DNA of 34,061 bases from Paracoccus sphaerophysae (GCF_000763805.1 NZ_JRKS01000032.1:1-34061), one strand, 5' to 3'; shown: positions 8,667-17,286, counted from the first letter of the stretch. Program-made: numbers and translations. The notes: generated by a model from the letters alone, not told the origin.

Positions 8667-9554
8667 TCACCCGGCGAACAGCTCGCCCCGCGCAACCTGC
8701 CGCTGCCGCTCCCTGAAGCGGGCCCGGTCGGCGTCGGAATACTCGTCCACGCAGCGATGGCAGCAGACGCCCTCCTCATAGTCCAGCCGCGCCGTGTCCT
8801 CGGGCGCCAGCGGGCGGCGGCAGGCGTGGCACAGCAGATGCCCACCGGGCGCCAGCCCGTGCGTCAGGCTGACCCGCTGGTCAAAGACGAAGCAGGCGCC
8901 GTCCCACAGGCTGTCCTGCTCGGACACCTCTTCCAGGTATCTCAGGATGCCGCCTTGCAGGTGAAACACCTCCGCGACCCCCTCACCCAGCAGGAAGTTG
9001 GTGGATTTCTCGCAGCGGATGCCGCCGGTGCAGAACATGGCGATGCGCTTGCCGGCAAAACGATGCGCGTTGTCGCGCCACCACGCCGGAAAATCGCGAA
9101 AGCTGCGCGTCCCCGGATCGACCGCGCCGCGGAACGTGCCGATGGCGACCTCATAGTCGTTGCGGGTGTCGATCACCGCCACGTCGGGGGCCGAGATCAG
9201 CGCGTTCCAGTCCGCCGGCGCCACATAGCGCCCGACATGGGCGGTCGGATCGGTCCCCGGCACGCCCATCGTGACGATCTCGCGCTTCAGCCGCAGCTTC
9301 ATCCGGCCGAACGGCATCGCCGCGGCGGCGCTTTCCTTCCAGACCAGCCCGGCGCAGCCCGGCATGGCGCGGATATGGGCCAGCACGAGGTCGATCCCCT
9401 CGCGCGTCCCGGCGATGGTGCCGTTGATCCCCTCGGGCGCCAGCAGCAGGGTGCCCCGCACGCCGGCGCTCTCGCAGACCGACAGCAGCGGCGCCCGCAG
9501 CGCGGCCGGGTCCTCGAAACGGGTGAAGTGATACAGCGCGGCCACGATCAGCAT
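8667..9554 (-). CDS. trhO: tRNA uridine(34) hydroxylase TrhO (rhodanese-domain, UPF0176)
   Basis: 295 aa from ATG 9554 ([10 protein letters not shown]), which matches the family start; the frame is open 20 codons further but without family-like sequence. TrhO hydroxylates U34 of certain tRNAs to 5-hydroxyuridine, the precursor of cmo5U/mcmo5U. The N-terminal acylphosphatase-like domain carries [14 protein letters not shown] (about residues 36-49). The rhodanese domain has [18 protein letters not shown] and the catalytic-loop cysteines of [10 protein letters not shown] (about 172-181). A C-terminal zinc-ribbon-like segment has CHAC and CCHRC pairs. It is divergent from pncA and convergent with maeB. 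Confidence 0.93.
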   Translation of the reverse strand: MLIVAALYHFTRFEDPAALRAPLLSVCESAGVRGTLLLAPEGINGTIAGTREGIDLVLAHIRAMPGCAGLVWKESAAAAMPFGRMKLRLKREIVTMGVPGTDPTAHVGRYVAPADWNALISAPDVAVIDTRNDYEVAIGTFRGAVDPGTRSFRDFPAWWRDNAHRFAGKRIAMFCTGGIRCEKSTNFLLGEGVAEVFHLQGGILRYLEEVSEQDSLWDGACFVFDQRVSLTHGLAPGGHLLCHACRRPLAPEDTARLDYEEGVCCHRCVDEYSDADRARFRERQRQVARGELFAG

Positions 9555-9581
9555 GGGACGCGACCTAGCCGCGGCGCAGCA

Positions 9582-9610
9582 TTGACGCAACCGGCAGCGG
9601 TTCCTACGGT
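9582..9610 (+). promoter_or_regulatory. Candidate sigma-70-type promoter for pncA-pncB
   Basis: TTGACG (9582-9587) and TACGGT (9605-9610) are separated by 17 bases. Transcription would start near 9617, about 20 bases before the pncA ATG, leaving room for the GGGGGAGA ribosome site. The -35 is a 5/6 match and the -10 a 3/6 match to consensus; position and spacing are the main support. Confidence 0.45.
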
Positions 9611-9637
9611 TCACCGCGCGGCAACGGGGGAGATCTC

Positions 9638-10231
9638 ATGCGGGCCTTGATCGTCATCGACATGCAGGTCGATTTCTGCCCCGGCGGCGCGCTGGCGGTG
9701 GCGGGCGGCGACGAGATCGTGGGGGCGATCAACGACCTCATGCCCGATTTCGACGCCGTGGTGCTGACCCAGGACTGGCACCCGGCCGATCACGCCAGCT
9801 TTGCCGACAACCACCCAAGGGCCGAGGCTTTTTCCACCGTGCAGATGCCCTATGGCCCGCAGGTGCTGTGGCCGCGGCATTGCGTGATCGGCTCGGCCGG
9901 GGCGGTCTTCCACCCGGCGCTGGCCACCGACGTGGCCGACCTGGTGATCCGCAAGGGCTTCCGCCCCGGCATCGACAGCTATTCGGCCTTCTTCGACAAC
10001 GACCACGCCACCCCCACCGGGCTCGCCGGCTATCTGCGCGACCGCGGGCTGGACGACCTGACCTTCGTCGGCCTCGCGCATGATTTCTGCGTTGCCTGGT
10101 CGGCCATCGACGCGGCGCGGCTGGGCTTTGCCGCCACGGTGATCGAGGACGCCACCCGCGCCATCGACCTGAACGGCTCGCGCGCCGCCGCCCGCGACGA
10201 CATGCGCGCTGCCGGAGTGTCCCTGGCATGA
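9638..10231 (+). CDS. pncA: Nicotinamidase
   Basis: 197 aa isochorismatase-like hydrolase that deamidates nicotinamide to nicotinate and ammonia in NAD salvage. The catalytic triad is visible: Asp8 in VIDMQVDFC, Lys106 in [16 protein letters not shown] and Cys151 in [10 protein letters not shown]. The metal-binding D-x-H is in [12 protein letters not shown] (about residues 45-56). The start ATG has a GGGGGAGA ribosome site 5 bases upstream. The stop overlaps the pncB start by 4 bases, so the two salvage steps are translationally coupled. Confidence 0.96.
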   Translation: MRALIVIDMQVDFCPGGALAVAGGDEIVGAINDLMPDFDAVVLTQDWHPADHASFADNHPRAEAFSTVQMPYGPQVLWPRHCVIGSAGAVFHPALATDVADLVIRKGFRPGIDSYSAFFDNDHATPTGLAGYLRDRGLDDLTFVGLAHDFCVAWSAIDAARLGFAATVIEDATRAIDLNGSRAAARDDMRAAGVSLA

Positions 10232-11550
10232 TGATCCCGACCGTCGACATCGCCACCCGCGTCTATAACCACAAATGGAAGATCGACCCGATCGTCCGGT
10301 CGCTGATCGACACCGACTTCTACAAGCTGCTGATGTGCCAGTCGGTGTTCCGCAACCGCCCCGACGTGGACGTGGAATTCAGCCTCATCAACCGCACCAA
10401 GGCCATCCGCCTGGCCGACCTGATCGACGAAGGCGAGCTGCGCGAACAGCTCGACCATGTCCGCAGCCTGCGGCTGGCGCGCGGCGAATCGACCTGGCTG
10501 CGCGGCAACACCTTCTACGGCAAGCGGCAGATGTTCCGCTCCGACTTCATGACTTTCCTCGAAAACCTGCAGCTGCCGGAATACGAGCTGCAGAAGAAGG
10601 ACGGCCAGTACGAGCTGACCTTCCACGGCCGTTGGCCCGAGGTCATGCTGTGGGAAATCCCCGCGCTCGCCATCATCATGGAGCTGCGCTCGCGCGCGGT
10701 CCTGCGCGACATGGGCAGGTTCGAGCTGCAGGTGCTGTATGCCCGCGCCATGACGCGCCTGTGGGAAAAGATCGAAGCGCTGCGCGCGCTTGGCCCCGAC
10801 CTGCGCATCGCCGATTTCGGCACCCGCCGCCGGCACAGCTTCCTTTGGCAGGACTGGTGCGTCCAGGCCATGAGCGAGGGGCTGGGCAACGCCGACCAGG
10901 GCGGCCGCTTCATCGGCACCTCGAACTGCCTGATCGCCATGCGCCGCGACATCGAGGCGATCGGCACCAACGCCCACGAACTGCCGATGGTCTATGCAGC
11001 GCTGGCCGACACCGACGCGGAACTGCGTCAGGCGCCCTACAAGGTGCTGGCCGACTGGCACGAGGAACATGACGGCAACCTGCGGATCATGCTGCCCGAC
11101 ACCTACGGCACCCGCGGCTTCCTGGACGGCGCGCCGGACTGGCTGGCCGGCTGGACCGGCCTGCGGGTAGATTCCGGCGACCCGGTGGCGATCACCGAAT
11201 ACGCCATCGCCTGGTGGAAATCCCGCGGCGAGGACCCCACGCAGAAGCTGGTGATCTTCTCGGACGGGCTCGACGTGGCCGAGATCAAGTCGCTGTTCGA
11301 ACGCTTCCGCGGCCGGGTCAAACCCAGCTTCGGCTGGGGCACGCTCTTGACCAACGACTTCCGCGGCCTGGTCCCGGGCGACGGCCTGGCGCCGTTCAGC
11401 CTCGTCTGCAAGGCGGTGGCCGCGAATGGCGAGCCCACGGTCAAGCTCTCTGACAACCCCGCCAAGGCCACCGGCCCGGCCGAGCTGATCGAGCATTACA
11501 AGCAGGTTTTCGGCGTGGGGGAACAGGCCGCGCAGACGGTGCGGGTCTGA
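10228..11550 (+). CDS. pncB: Nicotinate phosphoribosyltransferase
   Basis: 440 aa. It joins nicotinate and PRPP to give nicotinate mononucleotide with ATP hydrolysis, the second step after PncA. Family segments: [17 protein letters not shown] at the N-terminus (about residues 25-41), [11 protein letters not shown] (about 193-203) carrying the conserved active-site region, GTSNCLIA (about 230-237), RVDSGDPV (about 313-320), IFSDGLDV and [11 protein letters not shown] near the C-terminus. The ATG at 10228 overlaps the pncA stop as ATGA; a second ATG follows immediately. It ends 13 bases before repeat copy B. Confidence 0.96.
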   Translation: MMIPTVDIATRVYNHKWKIDPIVRSLIDTDFYKLLMCQSVFRNRPDVDVEFSLINRTKAIRLADLIDEGELREQLDHVRSLRLARGESTWLRGNTFYGKRQMFRSDFMTFLENLQLPEYELQKKDGQYELTFHGRWPEVMLWEIPALAIIMELRSRAVLRDMGRFELQVLYARAMTRLWEKIEALRALGPDLRIADFGTRRRHSFLWQDWCVQAMSEGLGNADQGGRFIGTSNCLIAMRRDIEAIGTNAHELPMVYAALADTDAELRQAPYKVLADWHEEHDGNLRIMLPDTYGTRGFLDGAPDWLAGWTGLRVDSGDPVAITEYAIAWWKSRGEDPTQKLVIFSDGLDVAEIKSLFERFRGRVKPSFGWGTLLTNDFRGLVPGDGLAPFSLVCKAVAANGEPTVKLSDNPAKATGPAELIEHYKQVFGVGEQAAQTVRV

Positions 11551-11563
11551 CCCCCCGCCAGTC

Positions 11564-11595
11564 GATCTTCTGTCCCCAAATATCCCCGCCGGAGG
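11564..11595 (+). repeat. Dispersed intergenic repeat, copy B
   Basis: This copy matches copy A at nearly all of 32 positions, differing mainly at the two bases after GTCC (CC instead of GG). It sits between the convergent pncB and Lrp-type regulator genes, 13 bases after the pncB stop. Confidence 0.7.
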
Positions 11596-11637
11596 CTCCC
11601 ACCCGCGCCGCTGGCCACCACCGCCGCGGTCCGCAGG

Positions 11638-12102
11638 CTACACCGGCACCGCCGTCGTGTGCTGCACCGTGCGCAGCGAAAATGACGACTGCATCTGCGC
11701 CACCCCCGGCAGCCGCGCCAGGTGCTGACGGTGGATGCGGGCGAAGTCGTCGGTGTCCACGGCCAGCACCTTCAGCAGATAATCGGCCGAGCCTGCCATC
11801 AGGTGACACTCCAGCACGTCCGGGATCGCCCGCACCGCCTTTTCAAAGGCGTCCAGCGTCGCGTCGCCCTGCCCGGACAGGGTGATCTCGACGAACACCG
11901 TCGTCGTCCGGCCGAGCTGGCGCGGGTCCAGCAGCGCCACGTACCCGGCGATGAAGCCGGTCTCCTCCAGCCGCTGCACGCGGCGGTGGCAGGCGCTGGC
12001 CGACAGGTTCACCCGCTCGGCCAGATCGGCATTGGAAATCCGGCCCTCCTTCTGAAGGACGGTCAGGATGCGGCGGTCGGTTGCGTCAAGGGCCAGTTGC
12101 AC
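11638..12102 (-). CDS. Lrp/AsnC-family transcriptional regulator, likely regulator of ald
   Basis: 154 aa from a GTG start supported by AGGAAG about 5 bases upstream. The N-terminal helix-turn-helix, LDATDRRILTVLQKEGRISNADLAERVNLS (about residues 5-34, with SASACHRRVQRLEE following), and the C-terminal ligand-sensing alpha-beta domain (about 65-145, including LMAGSADYLLKVLA) are both complete. Such regulators often control the adjacent alanine dehydrogenase gene in response to alanine; the divergent arrangement with ald, 146 bases apart, supports that. In the intergenic region a 15-bp AT-rich palindrome is a candidate binding site. Confidence 0.92.
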   Translation of the reverse strand: MQLALDATDRRILTVLQKEGRISNADLAERVNLSASACHRRVQRLEETGFIAGYVALLDPRQLGRTTTVFVEITLSGQGDATLDAFEKAVRAIPDVLECHLMAGSADYLLKVLAVDTDDFARIHRQHLARLPGVAQMQSSFSLRTVQHTTAVPV

Positions 12103-12169
12103 GGCGACTTCCTGTCTGAATGGCGCTCTCGACGCGGATTTATTCGAAACTACCCCCTCGGCGTCCCGC

Positions 12170-12184
12170 AGAAAAACGATTTCT
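12170..12184. promoter_or_regulatory. Candidate Lrp-type operator between the regulator gene and ald
   Basis: AGAAA-N5-TTTCT is a perfect 15-bp dyad inside a small AT-rich island of an otherwise GC-rich 146-bp divergent intergenic region. Lrp/AsnC sites are typically AT-rich dyads of about this size. It lies 67 bases upstream of the regulator GTG and 64 bases upstream of the ald ATG. Binding is inferred. Confidence 0.45.
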
Positions 12185-12248
12185 TTACGGCAAAGGATGT
12201 CAGCATCCGGTCCGGGGACTCGGTTCGAAGTCCACAGGGAGAGACAGG

Positions 12249-13367
12249 ATGAAGATCGGTTGTCCGAAAGAGGTGAAACCGCAGGAGTACCGCGTGGGCC
12301 TGACCCCGGACGCGGTGCGCGAGGCGGTGTCGCGCGGCCACGAGGTCACGGTGGAAACCGGCGCCGGGCTGGGCGCGGGCTTTGCCGACAGCGACTATCA
12401 GGTGGCCGGCGCCGAGATTGCGCCCGACGCGGCGGCGGTGTTCGCGGCCGCCGAGATGATCGTGAAGGTCAAGGAACCGCAGCCCGCCGAACGCGCCCTG
12501 CTGCGCGCGGGGCAGGTGCTGTTCACCTATCTGCACCTCGCCCCCGACCCGGCGCAGACCGCCGACCTGCTGGGCGCGGGCGTCACCGCCATCGCCTACG
12601 AGACGGTGACCGACCGCAATGGCGGCCTGCCGCTGCTGGCGCCGATGTCCGAGGTGGCGGGCCGGCTCGCCCCGCAGGTCGGGGCATGGACGCTGCAAAA
12701 GGCCAATGGCGGCCGCGGCGTGCTGCTGGGCGGGGTGCCCGGCGTGCGGCCGGCGCGCGTGGTCATCATCGGCGGCGGCGTGGTCGGCACGGCAGCGGCG
12801 CGGGTGGCGGTGGGGATGGGGGCGAACGTCACCGTGCTGGACCGCTCGGTCCCCCGGCTCAGCTACCTGGACGACATCTTCATGGGCAAGCTGACCACCC
12901 AGTATTCCAGCGCCGGCGCCATCGCCGACCTGCTGCCCACCGCCGACATGGTGATCGGCGCGGTGCTGATCCCCGGCGCGGCTGCCCCCAAGCTGGTCAG
13001 CCGGGCGCAGCTGTCCTCGATGCTGCCGGGCGCGGCGCTGGTCGACGTGGCAATCGACCAGGGCGGGTGCTTTGAAACCTCGCGCGCCACGACCCACCAG
13101 GACCCGATCTACGAGGTCGACGGCGTGATGCATTACTGCGTGGCGAACATGCCCGGCGCGGTGGCGCGGACCTCGACCCAGGCGCTGGGGAACGCCACCC
13201 TGCCCTTCGTGCTGGCGCTGGCCGCCAAGGGCTGGCGGCAGGCGCTGGCCGACGATCCGCACCTGCGCGCGGGGCTTGCCACCCATGCCGGCCGGCTGGC
13301 CTCGCCGCCGGTGGGCGAGGCGCTGGGGCTGGAGGCCGTGACCCCGGACGAACTGCTGGCGTCGTGA
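12249..13367 (+). CDS. ald: Alanine dehydrogenase
   Basis: 372 aa, normal length. It interconverts L-alanine and pyruvate plus ammonia with NAD. Known active-site residues fall at the canonical positions: Arg15 (QEYRVGL), Lys75 (VKVKEPQ) and His96 (FTYLHLAPD). The Rossmann motif is VVIIGGGVVGTAAARVA (about residues 168-184). The ATG at 12249 follows GGGAGAGACAGG, a good ribosome site. An in-frame extension upstream crosses the intergenic region and does not look like family sequence. The divergent Lrp-type gene is the likely regulator. Confidence 0.97.
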   Translation: MKIGCPKEVKPQEYRVGLTPDAVREAVSRGHEVTVETGAGLGAGFADSDYQVAGAEIAPDAAAVFAAAEMIVKVKEPQPAERALLRAGQVLFTYLHLAPDPAQTADLLGAGVTAIAYETVTDRNGGLPLLAPMSEVAGRLAPQVGAWTLQKANGGRGVLLGGVPGVRPARVVIIGGGVVGTAAARVAVGMGANVTVLDRSVPRLSYLDDIFMGKLTTQYSSAGAIADLLPTADMVIGAVLIPGAAAPKLVSRAQLSSMLPGAALVDVAIDQGGCFETSRATTHQDPIYEVDGVMHYCVANMPGAVARTSTQALGNATLPFVLALAAKGWRQALADDPHLRAGLATHAGRLASPPVGEALGLEAVTPDELLAS

Positions 13368-13377
13368 AACGAATAGA

Positions 13378-13399
13378 GGCGGCCCTGCGTAGGACCGCC
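13378..13399. terminator. Hairpin terminator between ald and mscL
   Basis: GGCGGCCC and GGACCGCC form an 8-bp stem with one mismatch and a 6-nt loop, 10 bases after the ald stop and 24 bases beyond the mscL stop. On the minus strand it is followed by TCTATTCGTTTC, a loose T-rich run. It could act in both directions between these convergent genes. Confidence 0.5.
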
Positions 13400-13423
13400 C
13401 CCTGATCTTGCGGCGAGCGTCGC

Positions 13424-13864
13424 TCAGACCGTCGGGCGACCTGCCAGCAGGTCGCGGATCTCGGCCAGCAGGGCTTCCTGCGACGGGCCTGCAGCGGACT
13501 CCTCGGCCACCTGCTTCTTCATCGCGGCGTCCTTGATCTTGTTCACCATCTTGACCAGCAGGAACACGATGAAGGCGATGATGAAGAAGTTGATGATCGC
13601 CGAGACGAACGAGCCCCAGGCGAAGACGTTGGCGCCGGCATCCTTGGCGGCCTGCAGCGAGGCGCCCTCGGGCACGGCCACGCCGTTCAGCACGACGTAG
13701 TTGCCGCTGAAGTCGGTGCCGCCGGTGATCACCCCGATGATGGGGTTGATGACGTCGCCCACCAGCGAAGTCACGATGGCGGTGAAGGCAGCGCCGATGA
13801 TGATACCGACGGCCATGTCCATGACATTGCCCTTGGCGATGAAATCGCGAAACTCTTTGATCAC
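13424..13864 (-). CDS. mscL: Large-conductance mechanosensitive channel
   Basis: 146 aa from a GTG start at 13864 (read [20 protein letters not shown]), supported by AAGGA about 7 bases upstream and by the family's conserved start; the longer open frame adds 20 unlike residues. MscL opens on membrane stretch to release osmolytes under hypo-osmotic shock. Visible: the amphipathic N-terminal helix, TM1 (about residues 15-45, with [20 protein letters not shown]), a periplasmic loop, TM2 (about 80-103, [19 protein letters not shown]) and the cytoplasmic helix ending [14 protein letters not shown]. It is convergent with ald and divergent from the glutathione transferase gene. Confidence 0.96.
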   Translation of the reverse strand: MIKEFRDFIAKGNVMDMAVGIIIGAAFTAIVTSLVGDVINPIIGVITGGTDFSGNYVVLNGVAVPEGASLQAAKDAGANVFAWGSFVSAIINFFIIAFIVFLLVKMVNKIKDAAMKKQVAEESAAGPSQEALLAEIRDLLAGRPTV

Positions 13865-13963
13865 TGGATCGTCCTTGTGTGGTGCCCCGCAGACCCGGGA
13901 CATGATGCCGCGGCCCGCTAGCACACCGGCCCCCGCTTAGCAATTGTAACCAAAGGTTGACAG

Positions 13964-14674
13964 ATGACTGACCCCCTGAGCGACTTTCCGATCACCCGCC
14001 GCTGGCCGCCGCGCCGCCCCGAAGCGATCCAGCTTTACACGCTGAACACGCCGAACGGCGTCAAGGCCTCAATCATGCTGGAAGAATGCGGGCTGGACTA
14101 TGACGCGCACCGCATCGACATCGGCGACGCCGCCGCGGACCAGATGACGCCCGAGTTCCTGGCGCTCAATCCCAACAACAAGATCCCGGCGATGATCGAC
14201 CCCTACGGGCCGGGCGGCCAGCCGCTGGGGCTGTGGGAATCCGGCGCGATCCTGCTGTACCTGGGCGACAAGACCGGCCGTTTTCTTCCGAAGGACGGCG
14301 CGGCCCGCTGGCACACGGTGCAGTGGCTGATGTTCCAGATGGGCGGCGTCGGGCCGATGTTCGGGCAGTTGGGCTTCTTCCACGCCTTCAAGGGCCGCGA
14401 GATCGAGGACAAGCGCCCGCGCGACCGCTATGTGGCCGAATCTCGCCGGCTGCTGGGGGTGCTGGACCGCCAGCTCGAGGGCCGGGACTGGATCACCGGC
14501 GACTACTCGATAGCCGACATCGCCACCGCACCGTGGGTGAACAACCTCGTCAACCGCTACAAGGCCGGCGATCTGGTCGGCGCGGACGACTTCGCCAATG
14601 TCGCGGCCTGGGTGGACCGGTTCCTCGCCCGCCCGGCGGTGCAGCGCGGCCTGGTGGTCGGCGCAGAAAACTGA
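13964..14674 (+). CDS. Glutathione S-transferase, YghU/YfcG (Nu-class) type
   Basis: 236 aa. The N-terminal thioredoxin-like domain has LYTLNTPNGVKASIMLEE (about residues 24-41), matching the T-x-N-G active-site region of the YghU/YfcG class, and LNPNNKIPAMID with the cis-Pro. The SNAIL-like motif is WESGAILLYLGDKTGRFLP. A helical C-terminal domain includes WITGDYSIADIATAPWV. Nu-class members show disulfide-bond reductase activity with glutathione rather than classical conjugation; that role here is by family. AAAGG lies about 8 bases before the ATG. It probably forms its own unit between mscL and the RHH gene. Confidence 0.88.
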   Translation: MTDPLSDFPITRRWPPRRPEAIQLYTLNTPNGVKASIMLEECGLDYDAHRIDIGDAAADQMTPEFLALNPNNKIPAMIDPYGPGGQPLGLWESGAILLYLGDKTGRFLPKDGAARWHTVQWLMFQMGGVGPMFGQLGFFHAFKGREIEDKRPRDRYVAESRRLLGVLDRQLEGRDWITGDYSIADIATAPWVNNLVNRYKAGDLVGADDFANVAAWVDRFLARPAVQRGLVVGAEN

Positions 14675-14703
14675 CCGCAACGGGTTGACTTGCTGCGCTG
14701 CAG

Positions 14704-14739
14704 CATCCATCTGCCATCCATACGGATGGTGGACGGATG
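14704..14739. promoter_or_regulatory. 36-bp four-half-site inverted repeat, candidate RHH autoregulatory operator
   Basis: Four GGATG/CATCC half-sites are arranged symmetrically. CATCC occurs at 14704 and 14715, GGATG at 14724 and 14735. The spacing within each arm is 11 bp, about one helical turn. The central dyad is CCATCC-ATAC-GGATGG (14714-14729). The two 16-bp arms match at 13 positions. The right end covers the ATG of the ribbon-helix-helix gene at 14737. A TTGACT at 14685 could be the -35 of the promoter, though no good -10 follows. Multiple phased half-sites next to a gene are typical of RHH repressor operators; binding is inferred. Confidence 0.65.
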
Positions 14740-15132
14740 GGCGACGCGATGGAAAACGAAAAGATCACGATCAACCTCGGCCATGTCGACCTGGGTCGGA
14801 TCGACCTGCTGGTGCAGGAAGGCTTCTACGCCAACCGCAGCGATTTCATCCGCACCGCGATCCGCAACCAGCTGACCGCGCAGGCCGACGCCGTGGCGCG
14901 CTCGATCGAGCGGCACACGCTGGAACTGGGCCTGCACGACATCACCCGCATCGAACTCGAGGCCGCGCTGCAGGCCGGACGGATGCTGCATGTCCGCGTC
15001 GTGGGCCTCGCCCGCATCGCCGGGGACGTGCCGGCGGACCTGGCGCGGCAGACCATCGGCTCGATCACCGTGCTGGGGGCGCTGCAGGCGCCCGCGGCAG
15101 TCAAGGCGGCCCTCGCCGACCGGATTTCGTAA
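14737..15132 (+). CDS. Ribbon-helix-helix (CopG-like) regulator with extra C-terminal module
   Basis: 131 aa. The N-terminal half is a ribbon-helix-helix fold: beta strand KITINLGHVDL (about residues 9-19), helix DLGRIDLLVQEGFY and helix NRSDFIRTAIRNQLTAQ (about 33-49). The C-terminal half (about 70-131) is not part of a standard RHH protein: it has hydrophobic periodicity and motifs such as VRVVGLARI and SITVLGALQAPAAVKAAL that I cannot assign. ATG 14737 or 14749 could be used; the first lies inside the operator. The esterase gene follows closely, so this protein probably represses itself and controls the esterase gene, perhaps linked to PHB status (inference). Confidence 0.75.
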   Translation: MGDAMENEKITINLGHVDLGRIDLLVQEGFYANRSDFIRTAIRNQLTAQADAVARSIERHTLELGLHDITRIELEAALQAGRMLHVRVVGLARIAGDVPADLARQTIGSITVLGALQAPAAVKAALADRIS

Positions 15133-15158
15133 AGGGGGGAATGATGGAAAGGACGATC

Positions 15159-16331
15159 ATGGACCACTCATTCGCCGCCGCCATGCGCCGCGCGATGGAA
15201 CAGACCCGCGGCGGCGACCCGACCGCGGCCACGCGCACCATCCAGTCGGCGCTGGGGATCTGCCCGGCCGGTGCCAGCGGGGCAGAGCCCGCGGCGGGAC
15301 CGCTGATCGAGGGCGCCGCCCGGCGCGTCGATCCGGCCGCCGCGGCGGAAAGGCCCGCGCGGCGCCCGGCGGCCGACCTCGCGGACCCGGCGGCGCCCAC
15401 GATCTCGGCCCGGCTGCCGCGGCTGCGGCTGGGCAAGGTCGTCGACCTGCTGAAAGGCGGCGTCGGCCGGCTCGCACCCGCGCACGGCCCCGCGCCGGCC
15501 CCCGAGCCGCCCGAGGGCGCGCGCTGGGAACGCCACAGCTTTCGCGGCACGGCCGGGGCGCGGGATTACCGGCTGTATGTCCCCGCCAGCCTGCCGGACG
15601 GCCCGCAGGGGCTGGTCCTGATGCTGCACGGCTGCACCCAGAACCCCGAGGATTTCGCCGCCGGCACCCGGATGAACGACCAGGCCGAGCGTGCCGGGCT
15701 GATCCTCGTCTATCCCGAACAGACCCGGGCCGAGAACCCGCAGGGCTGCTGGAACTGGTTCCGCCCCGGCGACCAGAGCGGCAGGGCGGGCGAGCCCGCG
15801 ATCCTCGCCGCGCTGGCGCTGGACGTGGCGGAGCGGTTCGAGGTGCCGCGGGACCGCATCTTTGCCGCCGGCCTGTCGGCGGGGGGGGCGATGGCGGCCA
15901 TCCTGGGGACCGAGCGCCCCGAGGTGTTCTCGGCCGTGGCCGTCCATTCCGGCCTGCCGGCCGGGGCCGCGACCGACGTGGCGACCGCCTTTGCCGCGAT
16001 GCGCAGCGGGGCCGCGGGCCGCAAGCCGCTGAAGGCGCGGACCATCATCCTGCACGGCACCGCCGACGCCACCGTCGCCCGCGCCAATGGCGAGGCGGTG
16101 TTGGAAGCCGCCAAAGCCGCCCACCCGGGGCGCGAGGACACCCGGTCGGACCTGACCGGGCGGCCGTGGCGGGAAACCGTAATCCGCGACGGGGGCGGGA
16201 GGCCGATGGTGGCGCATTGGCAGGTCGAGGGTCTGGGCCATGCCTGGTCGGGCGGCGACGCGCGGGGCAGCTATGCCGACCCCAAGGGGCCGGATGCCTC
16301 GGCCGAGATCGTGCGCTTCTTCCTCAGCTGA
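15159..16331 (+). CDS. PHB depolymerase family esterase
   Basis: 390 aa from ATG 15159 (MDHSFAAAMRRAM), chosen because AAAGGA lies 5 bases upstream; ATGs at 15141 and 15144 behind AGGGGGG are alternatives. No signal peptide is visible, suggesting a cytosolic enzyme. The N-terminal 25 residues form an amphipathic helix, followed by a Pro/Ala-rich linker to about residue 115. The alpha/beta-hydrolase domain shows the oxyanion loop LMLHGCTQNPEDFAAG, the lipase box GLSAGG with the nucleophile Ser, an Asp in ILHGTADATV and the catalytic His in VEGLGHAWSGG. Family members cleave polyhydroxybutyrate or related esters; the true substrate may differ. A run of eight G follows the nucleophile codon. The 3' end overlaps the convergent LysR gene by 8 bases. 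Confidence 0.85.
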   Translation: MDHSFAAAMRRAMEQTRGGDPTAATRTIQSALGICPAGASGAEPAAGPLIEGAARRVDPAAAAERPARRPAADLADPAAPTISARLPRLRLGKVVDLLKGGVGRLAPAHGPAPAPEPPEGARWERHSFRGTAGARDYRLYVPASLPDGPQGLVLMLHGCTQNPEDFAAGTRMNDQAERAGLILVYPEQTRAENPQGCWNWFRPGDQSGRAGEPAILAALALDVAERFEVPRDRIFAAGLSAGGAMAAILGTERPEVFSAVAVHSGLPAGAATDVATAFAAMRSGAAGRKPLKARTIILHGTADATVARANGEAVLEAAKAAHPGREDTRSDLTGRPWRETVIRDGGGRPMVAHWQVEGLGHAWSGGDARGSYADPKGPDASAEIVRFFLS

Positions 16332-17286
16332 GCGCGCCCTCGGCGGCTGGCCCGCTTTCGGCTGGCCCGCCGTTTCCGGCAGACCCGCCCCCGGCCCCAC
16401 CCGCGCGCATCGCCATCAGCTGGTCGATCAGCGCCCGGGCGGGCCGGGTCAGCGCCGAGCCCTTGCGGTGGACGACGCAGCGGTCGCGGATCGCCCAGTC
16501 CTCGGCCAGCGCGACCAGCGCGATGCGCATCGTCTGCGCGTGCCGGCGCGCGGCCGATTCCGGCACCACGCCGATCCCCACCCCGCCCTCGACCATCCGG
16601 CACATCGCTTCGAAGCTGCGGACCTTGACCCGCAGCGCCCGGTCATAGCCGTGGCGGTCCATCAGCCCGCGCAGGAACGCCAGCAACGTCGAGCCCTCGT
16701 GAAGGCCGATATGCGCAAAGCCCAGCGTCTCGGCAAAGGCCACGGTGCCGCGGCCGGAGAGCGGATGGCCCACCGGCGTCGCCAGCACCAGCCGGTCGGT
16801 GGAAAACACCGCCCGGTCGAGGCCCGTCCAGTCCAGCTCGCCCGACACCACCCCCAGATCGGCGGCGCCGTCGCGGACGCCGCGCAGGATGTCGTCGGTC
16901 AGCCTTTCCTGCAGGTCCACCGTGACCCGGGGGCGGGTGGCGAGGAACAGGGACAGCGCCTCGGGCATGAACTCGGTCACCGCGGTGGTGTTGGCCAGCA
17001 CCCGCAGCTGGCCGCTTTCCTCGCCCTCTCCGGTCAGTTCATCGCGCATCGCGGCGACTTGCGCGAGGATCAGCCGGGCATGGCGCAGCAGGGTTTCGCC
17101 GGCGTCGGTCAGGGTCACGCCGCGATTGCCGCGAACCAGCAGCGGCTGCGGCAAGCCGGCCTCGATCGCCCTGATCCGGGCCGAGGCGGCGGGCGGGGAC
17201 AGGAAGGCGCGGCGGGCGCCGGCGGTCAGGTTCCCGGCCTCGGCCACCTGCACGAACAGCCGCAGATCGTCCAGATCGACATGCAT
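16324..17286 (-). CDS. LysR-family transcriptional regulator
   Basis: 320 aa. The winged helix-turn-helix spans about residues 1-62 (LDDLRLFVQVAEAGNLTAGARRAFLSPPAASARIRAIE). The periplasmic-binding-protein-like effector domain covers about 92-295, with GAADLGVVSG and MVEGGVGIGVVPES. The C-terminal 25 residues are Gly/Ala/Pro-rich and probably disordered. It is divergent from the MaoC-like/acyl-CoA dehydrogenase/CoA-transferase operon with 90 bases between, the usual layout for a LysR activator of the adjacent operon. The inducer is likely the pathway's acid or CoA ester (inference). Confidence 0.92.
   Translation of the reverse strand: MHVDLDDLRLFVQVAEAGNLTAGARRAFLSPPAASARIRAIEAGLPQPLLVRGNRGVTLTDAGETLLRHARLILAQVAAMRDELTGEGEESGQLRVLANTTAVTEFMPEALSLFLATRPRVTVDLQERLTDDILRGVRDGAADLGVVSGELDWTGLDRAVFSTDRLVLATPVGHPLSGRGTVAFAETLGFAHIGLHEGSTLLAFLRGLMDRHGYDRALRVKVRSFEAMCRMVEGGVGIGVVPESAARRHAQTMRIALVALAEDWAIRDRCVVHRKGSALTRPARALIDQLMAMRAGGAGGGSAGNGGPAESGPAAEGALS

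Noticed and set aside
14685..14713. Full sigma-70 promoter for the RHH gene from TTGACT
   Set aside because: The -10 candidate at 17-base spacing (CATCTG) is too poor to call; it is mentioned only as a possible -35.
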